From contig NZ_SNXI01000001.1 of NCBI RefSeq assembly GCF_004362895.1, positions 1 to 64,000 on the forward strand: 64,000 bases of DNA, in the 5' to 3' direction. The notes beneath the pieces are model-generated. The model had not been told where the DNA came from. It made no database searches and saw nothing but the letters and a program-made list of their open reading frames with translations. The DNA is from Idiomarina aquatica. Lineage in GTDB: Bacteria > Pseudomonadota > Gammaproteobacteria > Enterobacterales > Alteromonadaceae. A program made the translations under genes and the position numbers. Shown piece by piece: positions 49,289 to 56,565 of the stretch (position 1 is the first letter of the stretch; every line of letters starts with the position of its first letter).

Positions 49289-50071
49289 ATGAGTGAATTT
49301 AATGGTGTCGCCGAATTAACAGAAGTCATGCGTCGGTTGCGCGACCCCGAGGGTGGCTGCCCCTGGGATTTAAAGCAAAACTTTGAGTCACTGCTGCCTT
49401 ACACCATAGAAGAAACCTACGAAGTGGTTGATGCGATTCAATCGGGTGACATGGCCGCGATAAAGGACGAGCTCGGTGACTTGCTGTTCCAGGTGGTGTT
49501 TTATGCACAGCTGGCGAAAGAGCAGGGCGACTTTATGTTTGACGACATTGCCGCACATACCGCCAATAAGTTGATTAGCCGCCACCCTCATGTATTTGGC
49601 AGTGATGCCGAACGCAACTTGTCCGATGCTGAAATTAAAGCCCAATGGGAACAAATAAAGCAGCAAGAGCGTACAGAGAAAAATGCCCGTGGCTCTGTGT
49701 TTGACGACATACCCAGTCAGTTGCCGAGCATTTTAAAAGCCGCCAAACTGCAAAAGCGTGCGGCTTCGGTGGGTTTCGACTGGCCAGAAGCCGAGCCGGT
49801 ATACGACAAAATTGAAGAGGAAATACAAGAAGTAAAAGAGGCGACAGACCAAGAGCACATCGAAGAAGAAATTGGCGACTTACTGTTCGCTGTTGTTAAC
49901 CTCGCACGCCACAAACAAGTGAACCCAGAAGCAGCTCTGCAACGCGCTAACGAAAAATTCAAAAGCCGCTTCCAAAACATAGAGCAACGTCTAAGCGAGC
50001 GAGACAAGCATCCCACTGACTGCAATTTAGATGAGCTCGAAGCTTTGTGGCAACAGGCTAAGAAGGCTTGA
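49289..50071 (+). CDS. mazG: Nucleoside triphosphate pyrophosphohydrolase MazG
   Basis: Hydrolyses NTPs and dNTPs to monophosphates; in E. coli it limits ppGpp-related starvation effects. The 260 aa match the usual 263, with tandem MazG domains: the first with LRDPEGGCPWDLKQNFESLL, EETYEVVDAI and ELGDLLFQVVFYAQ, the second with KIEEEIQEVKEA and EEEIGDLLFAVVNLARH. It follows relA as in E. coli, but no mazEF toxin-antitoxin pair lies between them. Confidence 0.97.
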   Translation: MSEFNGVAELTEVMRRLRDPEGGCPWDLKQNFESLLPYTIEETYEVVDAIQSGDMAAIKDELGDLLFQVVFYAQLAKEQGDFMFDDIAAHTANKLISRHPHVFGSDAERNLSDAEIKAQWEQIKQQERTEKNARGSVFDDIPSQLPSILKAAKLQKRAASVGFDWPEAEPVYDKIEEEIQEVKEATDQEHIEEEIGDLLFAVVNLARHKQVNPEAALQRANEKFKSRFQNIEQRLSERDKHPTDCNLDELEALWQQAKKA

Positions 50072-50081
50072 CTGAGCTCTC

Positions 50082-50522
50082 ATGTATAAACTAACCGAAG
50101 CTATTTCTTTTAGACTGACGCAAGACTTGTCTAAATCAGCCGCAATCACTTACGACAATATGCGCTCGTATTACGAACATTACGGAGTTGGTTGGCAAGA
50201 ATCTAAAATACTGGAACAAATTGTCGACTTAGATAATTGGGATATTTTGTGTGACGGTCAACTAATTGGAGCGTTGCGCCTTTCATTTGATGGTGATTCT
50301 TGCTGGTTAAGAGATCTTCAAATTATCAAGGACTTTCAGAACAAAGGTATTGGCAGGGCGGTGTTGGCCGAAGCAAAACGAAGAGCTGAAGAGCCTGGAG
50401 CTTACAGGCTAATGCTGAAGGTATTCAAAATTAGTCCTGCATATCGCTTATATGACAAGTTCGGCTTCACGCTGACTAACGAGGACGACCGATTTTATTA
50501 TATGGAGTTAAACGTGTCCTAA
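50082..50522 (+). CDS. GNAT-family N-acetyltransferase
   Basis: A small acetyltransferase of 146 aa of unknown substrate. The acetyl-CoA binding motif A is DFQNKGIGRAVLAEAKRRAE (about 86-105), preceded by the strand LRDLQIIK and followed by YRLYDKFGFTL (motif B). It begins 10 bp after mazG, so it may be read through from the relA-mazG transcript, but its lower GC content marks the start of the accessory segment that runs to 53226. Confidence 0.85.
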   Translation: MYKLTEAISFRLTQDLSKSAAITYDNMRSYYEHYGVGWQESKILEQIVDLDNWDILCDGQLIGALRLSFDGDSCWLRDLQIIKDFQNKGIGRAVLAEAKRRAEEPGAYRLMLKVFKISPAYRLYDKFGFTLTNEDDRFYYMELNVS

Positions 50523-50597
50523 GACCCTTTTAAGAAGTTAAATTAGTGGTGATTTAGTCACTAAAAGTAATAAGCTTTTAAACAAGGGAGAATAATA

Positions 50598-50768
50598 ATG
50601 AAAAACGCATTACTCACCGGCCTGGGAATTGGTGTTGGTGTGGCTATTTATGAAGTATTGACTAATGGGCTCTCTGGTGCTGACTTTTATCGCGCTATTT
50701 TTGTTGGTGTATTTTGCACGGTCATTTTTGCGGTTTATAACTCTCTGAAACCTAAATCAGAAGGCTAA
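50598..50768 (+). CDS. Small two-helix membrane protein
   Basis: A 56-aa protein (MKNALLTGLGIGVGVAIYEV ... NSLKPKSEG) with two predicted membrane helices (about 4-20 and 30-49) and a positively charged C-terminus. A clear ribosome-binding site (AAGGGAG) lies upstream. It is not recognised as a known family; the layout resembles small stress-associated or envelope peptides. The upstream intergenic stretch contains an inverted repeat (TTAGTG ... CACTAA) that may be a terminator-like or operator structure. Confidence 0.6.
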   Translation: MKNALLTGLGIGVGVAIYEVLTNGLSGADFYRAIFVGVFCTVIFAVYNSLKPKSEG

Positions 50769-50773
50769 ACGCC

Positions 50774-50800
50774 TAAGTATTAATCAAAGCCTGCCGATAA
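50774..50800 (+). promoter_or_regulatory. Sigma-28 (FliA)-like promoter upstream of the DUF5610 gene
   Basis: GCCGATAA at 50793-50800 is an exact match to the FliA -10 consensus. TAAGTATT at 50774-50781, exactly 11 bp upstream, agrees with TAAAGTTT at five of eight positions. A sigma-70 -10-like TATACT also lies at 50813-50818, so two start sites are possible. Confidence 0.4.
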
Positions 50801-50855
50801 TAAGGTTACGGACTATACTGAAAGTCAGTGATAGCCGACTTTGCAGGAGTCCATC

Positions 50856-51470
50856 ATGCCTATTAATCCAACCAACTCCGTAACAGGCTCTGGTAAGCCT
50901 AGCCCTAATAGCGTAAGAGCAGAAGCTAATGCTGATAATCGCGGTGTTAACGACGTAAAGGCGGAATCGAAAAAGGCCTATAACGCTGCGATATTAGCGG
51001 CGCATGAAAAGGTCTCATTAAATAGTAACAATGAGTCATTAAGCTTGCTGTACAAGACCGCACTCGAAGGCATTAATGCTGAGCTTGATCCTGTCATGGG
51101 CAAGAACGCAGCGAAGAAAATTTACGAGTCCGGCGTCGACACTTCCCCTAAAGCCACGGCTGATCGCATTGTCTCCTTTGCCACCAACTTTTACAGCCGT
51201 TACAAAGAATTAAACCCTGGCGACTCAGAAGAAGAGACGCTGAATAACTTTCTGGAACTGATAAAAGGCGGCATCGACAAAGGATTTAACGAAGCGGTGA
51301 CTATTTTGCAAGGCCTACAAGTTTACGAGGGCAAAGTAGAAAGCGATGCTGATGAAACCTACAAGCTAATAGAGCAAGGTCTTGAAAGCTTCCGTGAGCA
51401 AGTACTTGAAGAAGCCAAGAAACAAGGCGATTCTGATAGTGAAACTGAGCGCGGCCCTGAAAGCGACTGA
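50856..51470 (+). CDS. DUF5610 domain-containing protein
   Basis: The ATG at 50856 (MPINPTNSVTGSGKPSPNSV) is preferred, with GGAG 8 nt upstream; the result is 204 aa. The N-terminal ~45 residues are polar and probably disordered (Asn/Ser-rich). The DUF5610-like core has SLLYKTALEGINAELDPVMG, then GVDTSPKATADRIVSFAT and IKGGIDKGFNEAVTILQGLQ, with a helical C-terminus ending in acidic Ser/Asp/Glu residues. The function of DUF5610 is unknown. There is no signal peptide. The preceding FliA-like promoter hints at co-regulation with flagellar genes. Confidence 0.75.
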   Translation: MPINPTNSVTGSGKPSPNSVRAEANADNRGVNDVKAESKKAYNAAILAAHEKVSLNSNNESLSLLYKTALEGINAELDPVMGKNAAKKIYESGVDTSPKATADRIVSFATNFYSRYKELNPGDSEEETLNNFLELIKGGIDKGFNEAVTILQGLQVYEGKVESDADETYKLIEQGLESFREQVLEEAKKQGDSDSETERGPESD

Positions 51471-51504
51471 AGGCAACAAGCTCGGCTAACTGGAACATAA
51501 AGAG

Positions 51505-51532
51505 TTGCGCACTGTAGAAGTAGTGTTATAGT
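51505..51532 (+). promoter_or_regulatory. Promoter of the toxin-antitoxin operon
   Basis: TTGCGC (51505-51510) and TATAGT (51527-51532) are separated by 16 bp, 38 bp upstream of the antitoxin ATG. The -10 overlaps the first copy of the repeat ATAGTTATAAACA described separately, a possible antitoxin operator. Confidence 0.5.
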
Positions 51533-51569
51533 TATAAACAGTCTTTAAAAAGTCTTTTTGAGGCCTTTT

Positions 51570-51788
51570 ATGAAAACTGAAACGGTTACTTATCTAAAAG
51601 AAAACGCTAATTCTCTTGAACTCAATGAAGAGTTGCTTGTTACTAAAAAGGGCAAACCCGCTTACGTGGTTCAGTCTTTTGCCGATTATGAGTTTCAACA
51701 AGAAACTCTAGCACTTTTGAAGCTTCTCAAGCTATCCGAAAAGTCGTTGGGTGACAAAAGGTTGAGCCTTGATGAAGCATTCGAGTGA
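51570..51788 (+). CDS. Type II antitoxin, Phd/YefM family
   Basis: A 72-aa protein with the Phd/YefM pattern: N-terminal TVTYLKENANSLELNEELLV, then TKKGKPAYVVQSFADYEFQQ (DNA-binding dimer domain) and a C-terminal toxin-neutralising tail (SEKSLGDKRLSLDEAFE). ATG 51570 is preferred over upstream 51558 because it gives the standard N-terminus. It overlaps the toxin gene by 17 bp, ensuring coupled translation. Confidence 0.85.
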   Translation: MKTETVTYLKENANSLELNEELLVTKKGKPAYVVQSFADYEFQQETLALLKLLKLSEKSLGDKRLSLDEAFE

Positions 51789-52125
51789 GTTTTATGTAGT
51801 AGAAGCCTCTCGTGTCTTTAAGTTGTCTACCAGACGCTTCCGTAGCTTCATAGAACACAATTATTCAGAGTCGATTGCTGATAAAGTGATTGCCAACATA
51901 AAACACAGGATTAAAGAACAACTGCCAGTTAGCCCTAAAATAGGCCCCATTAGCGAGCGACTGCTTAGTCTTGGGATCACTGATTATAGGCAGTGGTTGG
52001 TTGATGACTATAACCTTGTATTTTATAAAGTTGATGAAGCTAATCAAAAAGTCGAACTCTTGTTATTAATGTCGACTAAGCAAAACATCCGCAAGCTGCT
52101 CTTCGAAGTAAACCTTTTGATTTAG
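51772..52125 (+). CDS. Type II toxin, RelE/ParE superfamily
   Basis: A 117-aa protein from ATG 51772 (MKHSSEFYVVEASRVFKLST). It fits the RelE/ParE fold: an N-terminal helical pair, PVSPKIGPISERLLSLGITD, then the beta sheet with YRQWLVDDYNLVFYKVDEAN and VELLLLMSTKQNIRKLLFE. ParE members inhibit gyrase and RelE members cut mRNA; sequence alone does not separate them here. The frame is intact, so the module is probably functional. Confidence 0.82.
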   Translation: MKHSSEFYVVEASRVFKLSTRRFRSFIEHNYSESIADKVIANIKHRIKEQLPVSPKIGPISERLLSLGITDYRQWLVDDYNLVFYKVDEANQKVELLLLMSTKQNIRKLLFEVNLLI

Positions 52126-52286
52126 ATAGTTATAAACAATCAGTTAGCCACGGTTTACCGCTCTTACCGCCACTTATTTGCTTTTCTGAGTTAAAGAAAT
52201 TATCGTAGTTAACGTTTTTATAACGACTCGCTTAGCTCTTCTCGGGTGCTGGGCGAGGCTACCTCATAGAGCACATAGGAAGTGGC

Positions 52287-52756
52287 ATGACTAAACGCTT
52301 TACCATTGGTTCTTTATCAGCATTTTAGTAATTAGTGGTTGTGCAACTACTAGCACTAACATTGAATACCCCAACTTACCGGTTGTGGATAATGAACTTG
52401 GCAAATCGAAGTGGGCGCAATTAGAACGGTTCCCGGCAAGATATCCTCAGCAAGCCGTTATTAATTCGCTAGAAGGTTGCGCTACCGTTGAATACGTAAT
52501 AACGTCAGACAATAACATCAAAGACGTCGTGGTTGTTAAGTCGACTAATAAACACTTTTCAGCCGTAGCCAAAGACGTTGTTACCAACTGGAAATGGAAT
52601 AAGCTTCCCAAAAACATTACTTCTGAGCCTGTGAAAACCCAAACTCGTTTTGACTTCTGTTTCGATAAAGCTAACCAGTCCTGCTCAACAATAGAGCCGG
52701 AATATTCCTGCCCGGGTGAGGATACTATTTATTCACGCGGTATGATGGTGCGTTAA
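52287..52756 (+). pseudogene. Frameshifted lipoprotein with TonB C-terminal-like domain
   Basis: ATG 52287 gives MTKRFTIGSL and then stops after 13 codons. In the -1 frame, without any start codon, the sequence continues as FFISILVISGC ATTS, a perfect lipoprotein lipobox, and runs on to 52756. One missing base near 52305-52315 would restore a continuous 150+ aa lipoprotein. The mature part, with RFPARYPQQAVINSLEGCAT, VEYVITSDNNIKDVVVVKST and VVTNWKWNKLP, matches the TonB_C domain. Internal initiation at GTG 52385 would give only a cytosolic 123-aa product. It could be a true mutation or a sequencing error in a T-rich run. Confidence 0.7.
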
Positions 52757-52769
52757 CTGGAAGTAAGTA

Positions 52770-52997
52770 ATGAAAGATTTAAAAGATTCTCTTTTATTTA
52801 TAGTCGCTGTTGTTTGTTTATTAGTTTTCATCGGAGCAGTGATTGATATCGTTTTCTACTGGTCTGATACCGGTTTTGACTGGATGTTTTTAGGTAAAAA
52901 TGTGCTTTATGCAATTGCAACTGGCTATTGGGTTTGGAGGCTTTTAATCCGGCCTTATTGGAAACGTAAAGCACTTGGCGCGTTTGATATTAATTAA
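52770..52997 (+). CDS. Small two-helix membrane protein
   Basis: A 75-aa protein starting MKDLKDSLLFIVAVVCLLVF, with two hydrophobic helices (about 7-28 and 39-60) separated by an acidic, aromatic loop (YWSDTGFDWMF), followed by a basic C-terminus (RPYWKRKALGAFDIN). No known family was recognised. It begins 13 bp after the TonB-like gene, so the two may be cotranscribed. Confidence 0.55.
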   Translation: MKDLKDSLLFIVAVVCLLVFIGAVIDIVFYWSDTGFDWMFLGKNVLYAIATGYWVWRLLIRPYWKRKALGAFDIN

Positions 52998-53021
52998 GTG
53001 CTTGAAGTGTAGGAGAGTCTC

Positions 53022-53165
53022 ATGAGCGAGACAACAAAGCGGTCAACGATTTACTTTGACCCTCAATTACATGCTGCGTTAGCAGAAGATCAAGAAGATC
53101 TAGCCGCTTTTGAGGACCGAGTAGCCGAGCCAACGATAAGTTATGAAGCTTTATTAGCTGACTAG
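53022..53165 (+). pseudogene. CopG-type antitoxin remnant with internal deletion
   Basis: A 47-aa frame. The N-terminus MSETTKRSTIYFDPQLHAAL is a typical ribbon-helix-helix strand, and the tail AEDQEDLAAFEDRVAEPTIS then YEALLAD is the usual C-terminus of such antitoxins. About 25 residues that normally form the two RHH helices are missing between them, in frame. DNA binding is therefore probably lost. No toxin gene follows. Confidence 0.65.
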
Positions 53166-53175
53166 GCGGTATGCT

Positions 53176-53226
53176 ATGAAAGTAGAGCTTGTTACAAGTC
53201 TAAAACGTCAGGCGACAAAACCGTAG
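53176..53226 (+). pseudogene. Phd-type antitoxin remnant
   Basis: ATG 53176 encodes MKVELVTSLKRQATKP and then TAG. MKVELVTSLKRQATK is the recognisable N-terminus of many Phd/YefM antitoxins (normally continuing ILADL...). The rest of the antitoxin and the toxin are gone. It lies 10 bp after the CopG-type remnant. Confidence 0.6.
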
Positions 53227-53350
53227 TCTGAACGCCTATCTACGAATAAATTTTACGCTTTTTTTATACCCCCGAGCTAAAATTTGACGGCAATTTTATA
53301 CCAGCTTTGGTTAGGCTATAAGTAAATAATGTGCTAACCGGGTTGGTCTC

Positions 53351-54802
53351 GTGAATTTTAATGCAACGGTGCGATTACTGTTTTGGCCGGTCGTTTGGAT
53401 TGCAGGTATTCAATGGCTGTTTGCAGTATTGGCGTTATTTGTTTTTAAAGACAAAACCGTTATTCAATTTATTTACTCGGGTCTAATTGGCTTTGCATTC
53501 GCAATTCTCTTATATGTGCGATATCACCGCGCAAAGTTAACCAAACTTTTCTATCGTGAAGCACTCGCTTTTGCATCATTCACTTGGGTTGTGGTGGGTG
53601 TCTTAGGCGCATTACCCATTTGGTTTATCACCGGGGTTAGTTTTACCGACGCAACTTTTGAATCGATTAGTGCAATGACGACCACTGGCGCAACCATATT
53701 GGTCGGCCTTGATGATATGCCACGAAGTTTTCTGTTGTACCGCCAGTTTTTGCAGTGGATGGGTGGTTTAGGGATCGTTATTTTTGTAGTAGCCATTCTG
53801 CCGATGTTGAACGTCGGCGGCATGAGACTGCTGCGGGCAGAAACACCAGGCCCGATCAAGAACGATAAATTAGCGCCGCGCGTAAGCAGCACATCACGCT
53901 ATCTATGGGCAGTTTATGTTGTATTGACAGTGAGTTGTGGGCTAGCTTACTGGTTAGCAGGCATGGAAAGCTTCGATGCAATAGCTCATGCCTTTACGAC
54001 CGTGTCCACCGGCGGATTCTCCCCATATGATGGCAGTATGGGACATTTTGATAATCATTATATTTTAGCCGTGGCCGATGTGTTTATGATTTTGGGCGCA
54101 ATAAGCTTCGCCTTACATCATAATAATTTCACTCGCCGGTCATTAAGCGGCTATATCAAGGACGAAGAAACACGATGGATGCTGTTGAGTATTCTTATTC
54201 TCGGCGCAATTACCACCTTGTTTGTTTTATCCACAAATACTCATGAGCGTGTTAGTGAAACAATTAGCCAGTCAGTGTTTCATGTTATTTCGTTTATGAC
54301 CAGCACAGGCTACGGTGCTGATGACCTATCTGCCTGGCCCGCAGCAACAGCTGGGTTATTGATTTTTGCCAGCTATTTAGGCGGATGTGCGGGTTCGACC
54401 GCCGGTGGTAATAAGTTTATCCGCAATATTCTGACGGTGAAAATCTTACGTCAGCAAATGATGCAGGCGATTCACCCGCAGGCTATTCTGCATGTTCGCT
54501 ATCAAGGAAAAGTCGTTAAAAACGATGTCATTTTGGCGGTAATGGGATTTATGTTGTTAGTCGCCATTAGCTCACTCGTGTTGACTGTTTTGTTGACTAT
54601 GACGGGGTTAGATTTTTTTAGCGCTTTTACTGCTGTTGTCGCATGTATTAATGTATTGGGGCCGGGCTTTGGTGAAGTTTCCAGCAACTTTATTCCAGTA
54701 TCTGATACGGGCACTTGGTTGTTATCATTCGCGATGATTTTGGGTCGGTTGGAATACTTTACGGTATTAACATTATTGCTGCCGAAGTTTTGGAGAGACT
54801 AA
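53351..54802 (+). CDS. trkH: TrkH family potassium uptake protein
   Basis: A K+-translocating subunit in the inner membrane, 483 aa, the TrkH length. Four MPM repeats carry the filter-like loops: ESISAMTTTGATILVG, HAFTTVSTGGFSPYDG, ISFMTSTGYGADDLSA and AVVACINVLGPGFGEVSS. A long loop before the third repeat contains FALHHNNFTRRSLSGY. The GTG start is likely. The RCK partner TrkA is not encoded here. It is followed after 1 bp by the histidine kinase, so its expression is tied to the two-component genes. Confidence 0.92.
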   Translation: MNFNATVRLLFWPVVWIAGIQWLFAVLALFVFKDKTVIQFIYSGLIGFAFAILLYVRYHRAKLTKLFYREALAFASFTWVVVGVLGALPIWFITGVSFTDATFESISAMTTTGATILVGLDDMPRSFLLYRQFLQWMGGLGIVIFVVAILPMLNVGGMRLLRAETPGPIKNDKLAPRVSSTSRYLWAVYVVLTVSCGLAYWLAGMESFDAIAHAFTTVSTGGFSPYDGSMGHFDNHYILAVADVFMILGAISFALHHNNFTRRSLSGYIKDEETRWMLLSILILGAITTLFVLSTNTHERVSETISQSVFHVISFMTSTGYGADDLSAWPAATAGLLIFASYLGGCAGSTAGGNKFIRNILTVKILRQQMMQAIHPQAILHVRYQGKVVKNDVILAVMGFMLLVAISSLVLTVLLTMTGLDFFSAFTAVVACINVLGPGFGEVSSNFIPVSDTGTWLLSFAMILGRLEYFTVLTLLLPKFWRD

Positions 54803-54803
54803 T

Positions 54804-55856
54804 TTGAGTCACTTATCTATCTGGAAGCGCTCTTTGGTTGCGGCACTGGTCCTGGCGGTTTCAACCACCGTGCTTTTTTATCTTGAAGCTTGGCTATTAC
54901 CGACAGCCGGTGTTGCTTTATTGCTGTTGCTAACAGTCGTGGTGGTGGCATTTATAACCAATTTCATCGGTGCCTTGATAACGACGGTTTTGGCAATTCT
55001 GGCATTTAATTTTTTATTTAGTGAGCCACGTTACACGTTACACATGACGGATGCCGATGAAATGGTAACGGCATTGGTCTTTTTTCTGGTTGCGGTTGCC
55101 ATTAGTCATTTGACTACATCTTTTAGAGTTCAACGGGAACGCTTACGACAGTCTCAGTTACGCTCTAATATTTTACTCAGTGTATCGCATGATTTGCGTA
55201 CCCCATTAGCAACCATTATGGGTAACCTAAGCACGTTGCAGTTGTACCATGGTAAACTGCTACCTGACGATCGGGAAGATTTGATACAGGGCGCCATAGA
55301 TGAGAGTGGGCGACTGCATCGCTATATAGAGAATTTGTTGCAGGCAACCCGGCTGCAACACGGCGTTACTAACGTCCAGTTATTTGAGTTTGACATTCAG
55401 GCATTACTTGGGCGAGTCAAGCAACGGTTTGTAGCGCCTAAGAAGTTGGTTATACACAGCGACGACGATGAACTGTTGGTCGCGATGCAAACGACACTGC
55501 TTGAACAAGCCTTTTTTAATATTATCGATAATGCATATCAGTATGCCGGCACAAGCCAGCCGGTAGAGATAACAATATCAAAGCAAGGAACAAATGCTGT
55601 TGTCGATATTATCGATTCGGGACCCGGTGTTAATAAGTCTGAACGAGCGCAAATTTTTGATGTATTTTATTCGTCTCGTCAGCGCGATTCCGGAACCGGA
55701 GGTACGGGCTTAGGCCTACCTGTCAGTAAAGGGATTATTGAACTACATAAAGGTTCTATTGAGCTTGTTGATGCGAGCAGCGGGTGTCACATTCGGGTAA
55801 TACTTCCGCTAAGTAGTGAGTCTGAAGGAGGTCATGGTGATGCGGCCGCCGTTTAA
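54804..55856 (+). CDS. DUF4118-type sensor histidine kinase (KdpD C-terminal-like)
   Basis: This 350-aa kinase resembles the C-terminal half of KdpD. A four-helix DUF4118 membrane domain (about 10-105) is followed by HisKA with phosphoacceptor His129 in SVSHDLRTPLATIMG, then HATPase_c with FFNIIDNAYQYAG, DIIDSGPGV and GGTGLGLPVSKGIIELHKGS. The N-terminal KdpD sensor and USP domains are absent. The TTG start follows GGAGAG by 6 nt. It overlaps the regulator gene by 17 bp. No kdpFABC is nearby, so it probably controls the flanking TrkH/KtrB genes. Confidence 0.88.
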   Translation: MSHLSIWKRSLVAALVLAVSTTVLFYLEAWLLPTAGVALLLLLTVVVVAFITNFIGALITTVLAILAFNFLFSEPRYTLHMTDADEMVTALVFFLVAVAISHLTTSFRVQRERLRQSQLRSNILLSVSHDLRTPLATIMGNLSTLQLYHGKLLPDDREDLIQGAIDESGRLHRYIENLLQATRLQHGVTNVQLFEFDIQALLGRVKQRFVAPKKLVIHSDDDELLVAMQTTLLEQAFFNIIDNAYQYAGTSQPVEITISKQGTNAVVDIIDSGPGVNKSERAQIFDVFYSSRQRDSGTGGTGLGLPVSKGIIELHKGSIELVDASSGCHIRVILPLSSESEGGHGDAAAV

Positions 55857-56553
55857 AGTTCTAGTGGTTGATGACGAACCTCAGATTCGGCGATTCATGA
55901 AAGTGTCGCTGTTGGCTGAGGGCTATACTTTTTTTGAAGCTGCCAACGCCGATGACGCTTTAAAGCAGGCATCCCGGCATACTCCTCACGTGGTAGTGCT
56001 TGATTTAGGCTTACCGGATAGTGATGGTTATGAGGTACTACAAAAGTTAAGGGGATGGAGCAATGTTCCTGTTCTGGTGCTGACAGCAAGAGATGAAGAA
56101 GCGGAGAAAGTAAAACTGCTGAGAGCCGGCGCTAATGATTATTTGACTAAGCCGTTTGGTATCAGCGAGTTTATGGCTCGACTCTATGTGTTGATTCGTG
56201 ACTCTAACCAGGAAACCAGCCAACAGCAGCAAGCCATATTAACCTTTAAAGGGTTAGAAATTAATCGTGAAAGCCACCGGGTTAAACTCGATAGCGAATG
56301 GTTGTCTCTGTCACGAAAAGAATTTGCGCTACTAAATTATTTAGCAAGTCATGCTAATAAGTTGGTGACTCAGGAGCAATTGCTGCGTGAAATTTGGGGG
56401 GTGTCACATCAAAATGATACACATTATCTGCGTATTTTTATTAGCCAGTTACGAAAAAAATTAAAGGATAATATCAGCGCTCCCCGTTTTATAGAAACAG
56501 AAGCTGGGGTAGGCTATCGGTTTATTGCGGCTAAACTTGATGACGTCAACTAA
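55840..56553 (+). CDS. OmpR/KdpE-family response regulator
   Basis: The ATG at 55840 (MRPPFKVLVVDDEP) lies 8 nt after AAGGAGG and is preferred over 55816 or 55834. Of the 237 aa, the receiver domain has phosphoacceptor Asp55 in VVVLDLGLPDSDGYEVL and the conserved Lys in YLTKPFG. The C-terminal winged-helix has LSRKEFALLNYLASHANKLV, then QEQLLREIWG and HYLRIFISQLRKKL, the KdpE pattern. It is translationally coupled to the kinase and lies 12 bp before the KtrB-like gene. Confidence 0.92.
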   Translation: MRPPFKVLVVDDEPQIRRFMKVSLLAEGYTFFEAANADDALKQASRHTPHVVVLDLGLPDSDGYEVLQKLRGWSNVPVLVLTARDEEAEKVKLLRAGANDYLTKPFGISEFMARLYVLIRDSNQETSQQQQAILTFKGLEINRESHRVKLDSEWLSLSRKEFALLNYLASHANKLVTQEQLLREIWGVSHQNDTHYLRIFISQLRKKLKDNISAPRFIETEAGVGYRFIAAKLDDVN

Positions 56554-56565
56554 GAGGACTGACCT

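Noticed and set aside
52142-52286. attC or RNA gene between the toxin and the lipoprotein remnant
   Set aside because: Some short inverted segments are present (around CTCGCTTAGC and GGGCGAGGC), but no consistent fold, promoter or core sites could be defined.
54804-56553. Annotation as complete KdpDE
   Set aside because: The kinase lacks the KdpD and USP domains and no kdpFABC is nearby; only KdpD C-terminal-like similarity is claimed.
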